Made by a program: the position numbers and the translations under genes. Below the pieces are notes generated by a model that saw nothing but the letters and a program-made list of their open reading frames with translations, had not been told where the DNA came from and searched no databases. From assembly GCA_020536535.1 (NCBI GenBank), contig JAHLWZ010000191.1, positions 10,482 through 74,481 of the forward strand: DNA of 64,000 bases, in the 5' to 3' direction. Source of the DNA: Pelomyxa schiedti (taxonomy: Eukaryota > Evosea > Pelobiontida > Pelomyxidae). The stretch's first letter is position 1, and each line of letters begins with the position of its first letter. This document shows, one piece after another, positions 23,343 through 34,740 of this stretch.

Positions 23343-26300
23343 TTACAATTTGCCGTTTTTTTCCGCAACAGCCCTTCTGAAAGCCTCTACCAGCTCAGGA
23401 ACCACATTGACATCAGTCAAAGTAGACAAATCACCCAGAGTGTCCAAAGCCAAATGTCCATCTTCCTCATTTGGGGTCTCACACTGCAGTCCACGTCCTG
23501 AAGATGAGACCCCACCCCCACATTGTATTGCTATGTTGCGGAGCAAACGCCTCATGGTTTTGCCTGAGCGGGTCTTTGGGAGTCTGTTGGTAATCACCAC
23601 GGTGTCAGGTGTGGCCAGAGCGCCCACTCTCAGCCGGACTTCGGACTTGAGAGACTGAAGAAGCTCTGGGGTGGACATCTCCCCCATTCGGAGTGTGCAG
23701 AACACCACAATGCTCTCTCTGATTGAATGAGAGTGGAGTTAGCTTGTTTGTTTGTTTTGTTTTGTTTTGTTTTGTTTTGTTTTGTTTTGTTTTGTTTTGT
23801 TTTGTTTTGTTTTGTTTTGTTTTGTTTTGTTTTGTTTTGTTTTGTTTTGTTTTGTTTTGTTTTGNNNNNNNNNNNNNNNNNNNNNNNNNNNNNNNNNNNN
23901 NNNNNNNNNNNNNNNNNNNNNNNNNNNNNNNNNNNNNNNNNNNNNNNNNNNNNNNNNNNNNNNNTTTGTTTTGTTTTGTTTTGTTTTGTTTTGTTTTGTT
24001 TTGTTTTGTTTTGTTTTGTTTTGTTTTGTTTTGTTTTGTTTTGTTTTGTTTTGTTTTGTTTTGTTTTGTTTTGTTTTGTTTTGTTGTATTAATAGGGAGT
24101 ATTTTATGGGTTCGTTTATCTTCGGAGTGGGAGTGCACACCCTTTGTGTGGATTTGGAATTCCAACAGCGGCGGCCTCGAGAATTGAGGGACTGTTAAGC
24201 AGTGCATTTTCCACATCAGTGGAGCCAACACGCCTACCAGAGACGTTGATGAGGTCTTCAACTCTTCCCATTACAAAGTAATAGCCATCTTTGTCTCGAA
24301 TCACCCAGTCTCCGGTAAGATAGTAGCCTAGATTTTTCCTCAACAATAGTGATCAAAGAAGGCTGGATACCTGGATATCGAGAGAAATACTTCTCAAGGA
24401 ACTCGGCGTGATTCCCAAAAATGGTTTTGGCTGTCCCAGGCCAGGGATTCTTGATCGCTAGGAGGCCTTGTACATCGTTTCTATGGTACTCCACACCAGT
24501 AACGGGATCCAAAACCACAGCCATAATGCCAAAGAATGGCATTCCACAAGAACCCACCTTCAAACTTGAACAACCTGGTATTGGGGACAGTAACACTCCT
24601 GTTTGAGTACTTAACGATGGCTCATTTGGTTCATAGTTGAAGTACCTCCTGACTCTGTTTGCCAGTAAGTATCTGCTAAAATACACCTCCTGTCTCCCAC
24701 TTCCTCAAAGAACCATTTCCAGGCGTCCGGGTTCAAACATTCCCCTACTGAAGACATTATACGCAAGGATGAACGGTCATGTGGTTTAAGGTGATCAGAA
24801 CTGTATCTCATCAGTGATCTGATTGCTGCAAATGCACAATCAGTTTAACCAGGAGATGAATATTGTACCAACTGGTGAGGTGTAGAAATGGGTGAATCGA
24901 TGTCGTTGGCACATTTCCCAGTATCTCGAAGGTGTCGGATACATAGGAGTTCCTTGGAACAAAAAAGTGGTGCAACCCAGCGAAAGAGGACCGTACACCA
25001 TGTACGTATGCCCAGTGATCCATCTGTATTCAAGTAAGAAAAAGCACAGAGTCTGTGGGATGACTCAACCCAACATCAACGACAGCAGCAAATAGATCCC
25101 CCTGGCGCAAGTCAAAGGCCAAGGCAGTAGTTGCTGCAGCATAGAGTAGATAACCAGCTGTGGAATGCACGAGACCCTTCGGAACACCTGTAGAACCAGA
25201 TGTGTAGAGCACAAAGAGGCTATCACCGCTATCCATCCATTCACATGGACATGGTTGGGAATAAAGTGGTTCGTTAAGTACAGATTCATCAATTGCACTT
25301 AAAAAGGAATCAGGAGGTTTCAAAAGGAATACGAAATCTGTACTCACAATTCCATTCCATTTGTATATGCTGGACTAGTGCCCAAATTAGAAGGTGTTGC
25401 TGGGCAAGTTTCACTATTTTTAAATACCAAGACTTTTGAGAGGCACGGGCAACGCCGTACTACTTCATCCACCACCCTCTTCAAATGAAAGATGCGGCCA
25501 GCTTTTGTGGTGCACTCAACAGTCAGTATTGTTTTTGAGGAACAATTGGTGACTCTGGACACAAGTTCATCTGCACCAAACCCAAAAAATACGACACTGT
25601 GAACAGTTAATTGAGTAAATGAAAGGAACTTGGTACTTGCCTGTGAATTGCACCAATTCTTGCACAGGCAAGCATTGAGATAATCGCCTCGGGGCAATTC
25701 GTCATGAATATCGTTACTACGTCACCTTTACTAACACCAACGCTCTTGAGTATATTTGCAACTGCACAGACTTGCTTATGCAGCTGCTTGAACGTAATAT
25801 GACAAACTTGAGTTGGTTGGTCTCCTTCCCATATTACTGCAAGCTATCAAGGGAAAATGTTGAGAAATAGAAAGATGAGTGACTGATAGAGTAACCTGAT
25901 TGCCTTTGTCAGGTAACCAGCGATCCAAGCAGTTGTAGCACGCATTGAGTTTTCCCCCACGGAACCAAGACACTTCCTCATCAAAAAATGTACTGCAAGG
26001 AAATGAGCATTAGGATAAAAAAAAAAAAAAACCTACCCTTGTCTTGTGGAAGTGAAAGGTTTAAACCAGTGTAGGTATTGGGAACCCAGCTAAAGGAAGT
26101 TAGTAACACATTAATATGATTTCAAGTAATGCAACCTCGGCCCAATACCTATCAGGTTCCCTAATGCTATCCGCGAAAATCTATATTAACACCATCAGCA
26201 TGAGCCAAATAGGTTAACCATACCCGCTGGTATTCCTCAGGAGATGGAATCCTGCTTGCCTCAGTACATCTACTAGGCACATCGTAAACGCCAGAAATAG

Positions 26301-26850
26301 CATCTGTCGCACAAGAAGGCGAGGACGACGCAGACGACGAAGCAGAAGACGAAGAAAACGGGATTGGCTTTGCGGAATTAGGGCCCCCCATTCCCCTCTG
26401 AGGAGCCCTTGGTGACCGCGGGGAGTTCACAGGGGTCCTGGGCGAGTGGGTCCGCGGGGAGGGGGCGACGTTGATGCCGCCGCCGCCCCCGCCACCAGAG
26501 GCCAGAGAGAGCGAGAGGAGCAGGGGGGGCGGGGAGGCGAATATGGGGCCGCCCGGGGGGCACGTGCAGAAGCTGGGGGACGTGGGGGTGGTGCGGCCGC
26601 CGAGGTCCAGGTGGCGCGGGGACAGAGAGGGCGAGGGCGAGGTGAGAGGCGGAGGCGGGTAGTAAGAAGATGGGGAGGCGTGGGGTTGCTGGGTGCTGCT
26701 GCTGGATGCGTTGGGCCAGAGGGCAAAGTTGGGGGGCCACAGGCAAGGGGGTGTCAGTGGGGGCCGGGGCGTTGGCGGGCTCTGGGGCGAAGCTGGGGAA
26801 CCGCCCGTGGCGGGCGACGGGGGCGAGGGGGCCGAGAAAAGCAGTGACAT
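23343..26850 (-). CDS. Acetyl-CoA synthetase (AMP-forming) with Pro/Ser-rich N-terminal extension
   Basis: ANL-superfamily enzyme making acetyl-CoA from acetate, ATP and CoA. From ATG 26850 a ~190-residue Pro/Ser/Ala extension with a poly-Gly tract leads into the ACS N-domain (SRIPSPEEYQRVWLTYLAH, WFRGGKLNACYNCLDRWLP). Next come ISMLACARIGAIHS and the P-loop FVLYTSGSTGVPKGLVHST, then GTPMYPTPSRYWEM, DTYWQTESG, GMPFFGIMAVVLDP and YYLTGDWVIRDKDGYYFVMG. The hinge and C-domain carry GRVEDLINVSGRRVGSTDVE, and the catalytic-lysine motif is PKTRSGKTMRR. These match bacterial and eukaryotic Acs throughout. Introns are short except one (24140-23719) filled with (TTTTG)n and containing a 100-N gap. The last exon is 23718-23343. 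The extension start could lie at another upstream Met. No obvious targeting signal is seen. Confidence 0.88.
23751..24085 (+). repeat. (TTTTG)n pentanucleotide repeat inside an acetyl-CoA synthetase intron, interrupted by a 100-N gap
   Basis: An uninterrupted TTTTG array flanks an exactly 100-base run of N (23865-23964), the usual placeholder for a gap of unknown size. True array length is therefore unknown. It lies wholly within one intron of the minus-strand gene (24140-23719), where it reads CAAAA on the sense strand. Long ORFs across it are artefacts of the pentamer. Confidence 0.95.
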
Positions 26851-27205
26851 ACAGCGTGTGTTGGAGGAGAGTGCGAGGGGAGGGGAAGTGGGTTTGGAGA
26901 ATTGGGAAGATTGGAGCTGAGGCAAGGACGTAATAAGGTATTTGGTGTTTAGTGCAGGTTGAGGTGCTGTTGTTCAAATTATTTCTTTTTTTTGTTTGTT
27001 TTGTTTGGTTGGTTGTTTTCCGTTGAGTTGTCTTGATTTACAGGGTTTCGTCGGTACTGAAGCGGCAAGTTGTGTTTTTCGGCACGGTGCCGAAAATGTT
27101 TCATGAAGTTGACGAATCTACCGCCTCTTTCGCGACGTCTAATCGGGGAAAGTGCACCTTCAATTGATTTCGTGGTTGGAAAATTTTGGGGTGTTATTGG
27201 TAAAG

Positions 27206-28787
27206 TCATGAACTATCTGGTGCTGAGTGCGAGTCAGTGTCAGAATTTGAGGACACTGAGGAATCGCTACTACTAGATGTCCTTGCATGCTTTCTCTTGT
27301 TGGTCTTGGTGTGGTGTGATAGAAACTTGTCAAGGAGGTAGGGGTCTTGCTCTATCACAAGTTTTTCAAGTGACTCTGTTGTTGGTTTTGGTTTTGGTGT
27401 TGGTGCTGAGGAAGATACAGGTGTTGTAGGGTGGTATTTTGAAGAACTCTGGGGTGTGCCAACCCTATTGGGAGAATGACTTTGTTTGTGTGCTGATTTG
27501 TAGCTGGTGCCAGTCTTGGTGTGGGAGTGTTTTTGATGGTGTGTGTGAGAGTGTGAGATTTTCTTGTGCTTATTCGTATCAGATGACGGCTTTGATGTGA
27601 CTTCCTCTTCCACATTTTGAGGGGATGGTGAATGTGTTTGTGCTGAAGGAAGCAAGGGTAGGCCTAGGTCCCTTCTGATGGACATTTCTTCATCTTGGAT
27701 TTTTTCCCGCTTCATATCTTTGTAAAGAATTAGTTTCTTCCGTTGTTGCTGCTTCCACCCCTCAAGTTGATCAGCAGCAAATAATTCACATTGTACTGAG
27801 ACGCGTGCTTCTAGTTCTTGCATACTAACAGCTGTATCCTGGTTGCTAGTTAGCCTGATTTGTCTTGTGGAAAGGGAGAAACCATAATTTGTTTTCTCAT
27901 TAAGTCAACAGCCTTACATATCCGGGGCAATGCCTGAAGTTCTTGATGGAGCTTGTGCAATTCGATAACCTCAGTTTTTGTCCGGTCCATTAGTATTGGA
28001 GCTTTGCTTTCTGCTTGAGCTACGCGACGCCCAATTCGGAGATGGTTCTTCCGTATTCCTGTTATCTTGAGAGAGGTCACACATCATACAAGGTGGGAGT
28101 AACTTACCATAACACTGTAATTGTTAAGGAGGTCTCGGCCAGCAAAATAATTTATGCCACAAAGCAAGTCATCAGGAATAGTAAGAGGAACAGGAGTGGT
28201 TTCCAATAATTGTCCAATAGCACCTATGCGAAAAGAGCAACAACGAAATTAAAATGCAGTAAGATAGAATGACGATGCAACTCACTCAAGGAGAAAATGT
28301 CTTTGAAAAATGGTGTGGAATCATTGGATTTCCTGCTTGTGCTTGGCAGAGCCATCAATGGTTGGGGAGCAATTTTTACTGTAGGAGCTGTTGGCTCCGC
28401 GACCAACTTGGGGGTGCCGATAGCATGGACTTGGCGTTTCTGTTGATGTTTCTCGTTGGTGGAGGGGGCTCTTTCGTGACCCACAATTGGTTCTTGCTTT
28501 GATTGGGTGGAGGTGGCAGTACTTCCACCAGTCGTCGGCGATGTGTGCAACCCGCGGTTGTGGGTGGCGGGAGAGGTCTTGGCTGGGGTAGGGATTATGG
28601 GAGCCCGCCGTGGGTCCGCCCACGGTGTTGCCCCAGTACCAGACAAAGGGGACATCGACGACATTGTGGGTTGGGGCTGCAGCATTGTATCTGTAGCGAG
28701 CTGGTCAAGAGCTTGCGACATAGCATCACCAGCCTTGTCGAGTGCACTGTTTGCTGTGGCTTTCAGGAAAGAAAAAAACTTGCTCAT
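27206..28787 (-). CDS. Dysbindin homologue (BLOC-1 subunit-like coiled-coil protein)
   Basis: Exon 1 (ATG 28787) starts MSKFFSFLKATANSALDKAG, an amphipathic segment, then ~150 disordered Ser/Pro/Thr residues. Later exons give QLLETTPVPLTIPDDLLCGI, ILMDRTKTEVIELHKLHQEL and QALPRICKAVDLMRKQIM, then VQCELFAADQLEGWKQQQRK followed by KLILYKDMKREKI. Spacing and residues of the QCEL..QLE..K..RK..L..K block match human dysbindin (QCELERCKHMQSQQLENYKK...). Dysbindin is a coiled-coil subunit of BLOC-1, which acts in biogenesis of lysosome-related organelles and endosomal sorting. A His/Lys-rich and Ser-rich tail runs to the stop at 27206. The identification rests on my memory of the dysbindin sequence and one conserved block, so moderate confidence. 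Confidence 0.65.
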
Positions 28788-28874
28788 GGGCCTTGCCTGG
28801 TTTTGTTGGAAAAAAAAGAAGATTATGATGATCATTCTTCATCAATCACGACCGTGTTTCTGAGAAAGCGATCA

Positions 28875-29267
28875 TTACTCAGACAAAAGGGTCTCGACCA
28901 ACTTGGGGTCGGTGCACTCGGCCTCCACGAGCCTGCCTACTTCGGCGCCGTGGACGAACCTGACAAGCGTGGGTATTCTCTGGAGCCGCAGTTTGCTCTT
29001 GCGATACGCGTTCGCGGGGTCGCGCCACTGCTCGCGCGTGGCGATCTCGCAGACGTAGACGACGACGCGCCCAGAGGCCATAGCCGCACCTAGAATGCGG
29101 TCGACCGTGGCGTGGAGCACCGAGTCGGCCGCGGCGCAGTCTGGGCACCACATCGACCCGGTGGCGGCGTCCAGGCCCGAGACGAACACGAAGACTGCGT
29201 CCCGTCTGTTGGCAACTACGTCGGCCAGTTTCGCCACGCCTTCCTCTGCGGTGTTGCACCTCTGCAT
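28875..29267 (-). CDS. TXNDC17: Thioredoxin-related protein of 14 kDa (TXNDC17/TRP14-like)
   Basis: A single-exon, GC-rich ORF of 130 residues, the usual size for the family. It carries the TRP14 active-site motif WCPDC (in GSMWCPDCAAADSVLH), VVVYVCEIATREQWRDP and KLRLQRIPTLVRF with the cis-Pro loop. TRP14 is a cytosolic thioredoxin-fold disulfide reductase that reduces cystine and small disulfides with thioredoxin reductase. An overlapping frame of similar length (Arg-rich) is a GC-content shadow. It sits head-to-head with the polyQ gene at 29560, about 290 bp away, so they may share a promoter region. Confidence 0.9.
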   Translation of the reverse strand: MQRCNTAEEGVAKLADVVANRRDAVFVFVSGLDAATGSMWCPDCAAADSVLHATVDRILGAAMASGRVVVYVCEIATREQWRDPANAYRKSKLRLQRIPTLVRFVHGAEVGRLVEAECTDPKLVETLLSE

Positions 29268-29559
29268 TCAAATTTGTGTTGTGTTTGGAAAAATATGATG
29301 AAACGACACATCACTTCTCCGAACACAATCTCCAGAGAGATTGACGAAATTCTATCGAGAACATTTCTAGAGACAGCAATGTAGTATCTTCCGACTCCCG
29401 GGCATTCCTCTCTGTCTCCATGGTGACCAATGCCCGTGGGAATAAAAAGGCAACAACCGACTCTGCGGCAGTTTGTTTCTTCCATTATTTCCGGCGTGCC
29501 GCTGTTAGCTTTATTTTTATTTTATTTTATTTTCTTTTTTTTTTTTTATTGTATCGTGC

Positions 29560-30888
29560 ATGCACAAAAGGAACACAACCAACGGCAAACACCACAGCGG
29601 GGCATCCTCCAGCGGCAGCCTACTTTCGCCCCTCATCAACGCAATAACCTCACCCCTGTCTGCACTCTCGCCAAACTCGTCGGGAACGTCGGCCGCTAGG
29701 CACCAGCACCACCCTCACAGGTCCAGGAGCCCAGGCTCGGGTTCGCAGAGGGGAAGCTCGGGCCCGGCGTCCCATAATGCCATCGGGAGCAACGCCAACC
29801 TGCTCAGGGTCCCCGTAGTGGCCTCGCCCCACATGGCGTGCTACCCGCCGCAGTACGCCCAGTTCGCGGCCTTCCAGCAGCAGCAACAGATCCAGATGCA
29901 ACAACAGGCTCAGTACCTGGTACCTGGGGCTCAGTTGACTCAGTTCGGCATGGCCCCTGCTTCGGGGGCCACGGCGACCATCCCGCAGTTCGGTATTATG
30001 GGCATTCCCCAGCAACAGATGCAATTGCAAATGCAGCCCCAAGCTCTTTACACAGGGAGTCCTCAGTACTCCATGGTCCCCCACCCAACGGCAATGATGA
30101 CGGGATTTGGCGGTTCCCCTACGGGGGGCCCCAACCCACAATTCACTATCACGCCCTCGCCTACTCCCGCGCCACCGGCGGCGACGATGTTTGCGCCTCC
30201 CCAGATTGGCCAAATGGGACCAGTTCAGCCATTCTCGGGTGCCCCGATTGGGAACCTCGGCCGTTTTACGCTAACGCAACCCACCCCTCAAATTACAGTA
30301 ACCCCACCCCCTGCTGATACTAATGTTTCATGGTCTGGAAGTGGGACTGTTGGTGTTGGTATCAATGGAATTGGAAAGCAGCATAATCAGCACTCTCAGC
30401 CACAACCTCCGAGTTATCTTGCCACCAGCGAGTTTGACAGCGATGACAGTGCCTCATCCTATGATTGCAGCAGTGACACAATGTCTCCCACTGGCGCATC
30501 CCCAACGAATTTCGATGAGCAGAGCCCTGGAACGACACCACCAAATCCGGAGGTTCAGATGACTGACCATATGCCCACGAAGAATGTAACCCCGCGCCAA
30601 CCTCCACCCTATCCCTCTGTAACTGCGCCTCCTAACCAGTCACAGCCTGCGTCCTATGTAAATCAACAGCTTCTGGTTCAACAACTTCAATTTCAACTTG
30701 ATCAACAAGAAATGCAAATTCAGCAAATGAAACAGCAACTTCAACAGCACAAACAAGATATTTCCGCTCAATTTCAACAAAGTCCACAACCACAGCAACA
30801 TTTTGGTCACCAGTGTCAAAACACACAACAGCAACAATTTTTTCAGCAGCAGCAGCAGCAACAACAACAACAGCTCCAACACCAACAC

Positions 30889-30934
<46 letters not shown>

Positions 30935-33900
30935 TCCAGCACCAACAACCACAACCACAACCACAATCACAACCACAACCCGCACACCCACACTTGCAGC
31001 AACACCAACCACTTTTACAACAAAACCAACAACAAGCTCAGCAAACAACTCAAAGCACAGACAGGCAGATGGAAGCAAGACACACAGCGCAAGAAGGGGC
31101 CCCACTTCCTACACCCTATAGTAGTTACTTTTCGTTACGAATTTTATTCTCAATGTAATTAGCACATCGTACGAGATTATTCCAGCGTTTGGGGATGTGG
31201 AGACACTATCCTCCGTTGTACTACACTCGAATTGGCAGCTCAAATTTACTACTCTCACAGTCTTCCAATGAGGTACTGCTCAAATTAACACCTAAATTCA
31301 CACTAAAAAACCAATAGGAAAACTGTAGTGAGAAAAAGTTGCCTTCTCTCTTTTGTGAACCGATCACCATCAATATTTATACTTCCTTTTCCTCCCTCTT
31401 CTTTCAGGTACCAGAAAAAAATAAATAAAAAAAGGTATAACGTTAACTTAATCATCAGACACCTGACACTAATTCTATCCGAGTTTATACGACATCATTC
31501 AGTGCAGTGGCACCTAGTAGTACCCTCCCTCTATCTCCAACGCCGCTCGTGTATGTTGTTAATAAGGACTTGTGGTTTGGCAAGTTCCAGGTACTGCCTT
31601 GGAACTTCCTTTTCTTTCTAATCTGTAAGTAGATTCACAATGCCATCTGGGCTGAATCACGTGGATTAGTTAAGGTTTCTTGGTTGCCAGAGACAAATTT
31701 ATTTGACTCTTCTCTAGTCAAGGTAACAAGGTCATACATCTCTCATAACTAAAACCTTTTATAGCCACTTGCTGGGGAGCTTATATTCGCTTCTGACATG
31801 AATTCATTCCAAGGTGTATGCTATTTCCCTAGATTGGATTCTACAACTATCCTTACTGTATGGGGTGTTAAGGTATCCAATCCTATTTCCTAGGTTTTTA
31901 TTAAAAAAAAAAAAAAAAACAAGCAAGTGCACTCGGCACCAGAAATCTATAACTACACACTAAATCGCAGAATGTCCGGTATTTTAGCAATTGTTAATCA
32001 AAAGATATTCTTTGGGAATATGCAGGTTTCTTTTCCCCGTAAGAAATCTTCTCCAAACAAAACTTCAAGGTTGTCAATCCTTCCTGGTATGTTACACCAA
32101 ACGGAGAAAAAGCTGTTTCATGGTCTTCAGGGCCAGAGCACAATAGTACAATGGTATTTCCAAACCCTTGAAACTACATCTTCTAATTAGAAGTAGCCTT
32201 CAGGTGCTGATCTCATTTTCTCTAATGATAAAACATTACGAGGGACCTGCTCATTTGATGGCAACCATACCTCCCTACATGTTTCAGGGTCTCTTCGAGA
32301 GCCTGTAGTTTTGAAGCATTGTTAAAAAAAAATTAAACGCAAAGTAGGGTGATATAAGCATAGAAGAAATATGTGAAATTCTCCAATCCATGTTAAGTGA
32401 ACCACCTCTCAGACAAAACGTAGACTCTATGTTTGCTGATATGGTATATATTGGTTATGGTATTTGGATTTTGCTAATGACAATTCTGTGTTCCTAGGAA
32501 CGAAGCCATAAGTACTACGAATTCACAACAAAAATTAACGATTCACCTGGTTGTCCCTTGTTTCTTGTACAACAGGAAATATGGTTCAACCAAGTTCAAG
32601 TAATATCAAACGGTTTTTCCAACTCTCACACTACAACAGGTCAACCGAATTACATGGCAGTCTGTACCGCAGGGAACGCGTGTTGTATGGTACCCTAATG
32701 ACAACTTTATCGACTGCATATTGGATGGAAAAGTTGAAAAAGTTATTTCCATTCCCCACTCTATGTTGTTCCAACTGTCTTCACAAAACAGCCTCTTGCT
32801 GCTGACATCATCTTCAGTTCTGATATGAATCGTTTTTATGGAACTTGTCAAATGACCTCGGGTGGCCCTGTTCTTTCTTTTACAGGGTCAGTCACAACAG
32901 AGGTACAGTAAAAATCTAGCTCATTCACGCTCTGAAATCAAACAATCAGAATTTGGTTACACCGTCGAATATTGCTCCCCGACTTCATGCTCTACTTAAG
33001 ACCCCATTAGAAAGAAAATCTTTCATCTCTAATCTTTTGACAATCGTACTTTCCCACCTCTCAATTGACGTTTTGATGCACTAACTTATTGTAGTCAGGA
33101 GCAAAGGAGCCATCTTTAGAAGTTGTGGGACTATTTTGTGACGAGGATCATAATGTTTGCTTCGAGCTTCCCTTTAAAACAATCAATTCGAACACCTATA
33201 CATTGTCGATAGCACCAGGTATGAACCGAAATAATAGTAACGTGTTCCTAAGTGTTGTACAGAACAATTGAAATTACCAATCACTGGCAGTCCTCCCCGC
33301 ACTCACAACATTCATGCCATAATTATTGCAGGCTTTTGTACAACAGGTATCTCCACCATCAGGTAAGAGAAATAACAAATATTAGGGTCTTTCAGTAACT
33401 GCATAAGTCTTCGTTTGGTTTGTTCGTCTGGAAGGAAAAACCCCTCAGTTGGGGGTGACGGTGTACTTCTGGACTGGGATGTTGATTGCAGTGGGAGTCA
33501 TACAGGATTTCTCCCTGTAGTTTTATATGAACCCCGAATCGGGACATCCCCATCTCAATGGGCAATAAAAGTGTGCAGTAGAATTATAACACAATTAGGT
33601 TCACTTACCACCTTGTAGAGGCTTGCCTGCTCTGATAATGGTATACCATGGACAGATCCCCGATCTCAAGTAAAGTTATCGCTGGCTGAAATTCTACCCT
33701 TGCCCCAGTCCCTTCACAAGCTTCTTATTATAAGGGTATACACTCCTATTTAATTATCCCATTCAACCAAAATAAAAGATAATATCGATATCGAGTTCCC
33801 TGAAAGATAATTCTGCACTGTATGTATTGAGCTAACTGCTTATTCCTATCATGCACATCTTGACCTACCCCTAGATTTGTCGAGTTGTGCTACGGTTCCA

Positions 33901-34584
33901 ACAAGTCCACAACCAAATTCTCCATGTAGTCTTCACTCACTTCATATATTCCGATGTACTTATGCACATAATAGGTCCAAAGAAGGGAAGAGTGTTTTCA
34001 ACACTACTCTAGTTGTTCCTTACCAAAAAGGAGCCGTTCTTCGGTTTCTAGTCAAACTTAGAAGTAACTCCTGGAATCCAACAACCCCCACGACAACAAC
34101 CACCAGTAACAGCAGCGGCACCGGCAGCGATTCCAACACTCCACCCCCACCACAATCACAACAACAACAACAACAACCACTGCCACTACAGCTGCAACAA
34201 CAAACACAACAGCCCCCCATGGCATCCTCCCCACCACTGTCATCCTCACCTTCCTGCATGGACTTTGGTGAAGTCTGCATCAACCCAGAGAACCCGGTGT
34301 ACTTTGACAGTGGAACTGGGGTAACGAGCACAAGCCCAACCACGCCAACGAATTCACCGAGAACGCCCAGGACTGCCTCGCCAATGTCAAGCCTGAGGAG
34401 TGACACTGAGGATGAGGAGGATGAGGACTCACTGCTGACACCATTGATTGTGGAGCCAGAGACTGACTACACAATCATAAACAAGAAGATAAGTCCTGCC
34501 GGGGAGAAGGTCAACACAATCGTGGGTGTAATGCGAATCTCAGCCTACATGGCCTACAGTAAAGTAAAGGACAAAGTTCTATGA
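29560..34584 (+). CDS. PolyQ/Ser/Pro-rich protein joined to tandem ~100-residue repeats of an unrecognised domain
   Basis: From ATG 29560 an open frame runs ~530 codons: Ser-rich start, Gln/Pro/Met-rich middle, long polyQ near 30840-30940. It can end at TAA 31158. However, a splice GTAGTT...AATTAG (about 31125-31166) continues it in phase into small exons that stay in phase: SFSAVAPSSTLPLSPTPL, VYVVNKDLWFGKFQ, then about three copies of a unit with a Trp-rich strand and the block (E/D)(L/I)IFxSDMNxFxGxC (PLAGELIFASDMNSFQGVCY near 31770, ADLIFSNDKTLRGTCSFDG near 32215, ADIIFSSDMNRFYGTCQMTS near 32800). The last exon (33877-34584) is Thr/Ser/Gln-rich with an acidic patch, stop TGA 34584. No signal peptide. 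Function unknown. If the junction at 31.1 kb is wrong, these are two neighbouring genes. Confidence 0.55.
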
Positions 34585-34740
34585 TCTTACTGGTTTTTTC
34601 GTGTGGACCAGACTTTTTTACAACAAGAACAAAGTTGTCGAGGATGTTCCCTGTTAAAACTTGTGTTGTTGTGCAACACAGGTGAAACCACAAGGGTATG
34701 CTGTAGTGAGTGTTGGTGTGTTATGGTTATTTCAAGCTTG

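Noticed and set aside
23723-24261. Long ORFs in several frames over the TTTTG array and N gap
   Set aside because: They are pure translations of a pentamer that lacks stop codons, plus X residues from N. The region is an intron.
28503-29093. 196-codon plus-strand ORF spanning two minus-strand genes
   Set aside because: Crosses the dysbindin-TRP14 gap and has no protein-like composition; antisense artefact.
30632-31105. Val/Leu-rich minus-strand ORFs opposite the polyQ tract
   Set aside because: Direct antisense of CAG/CAA repeats, so the apparent membrane segments are artefacts.
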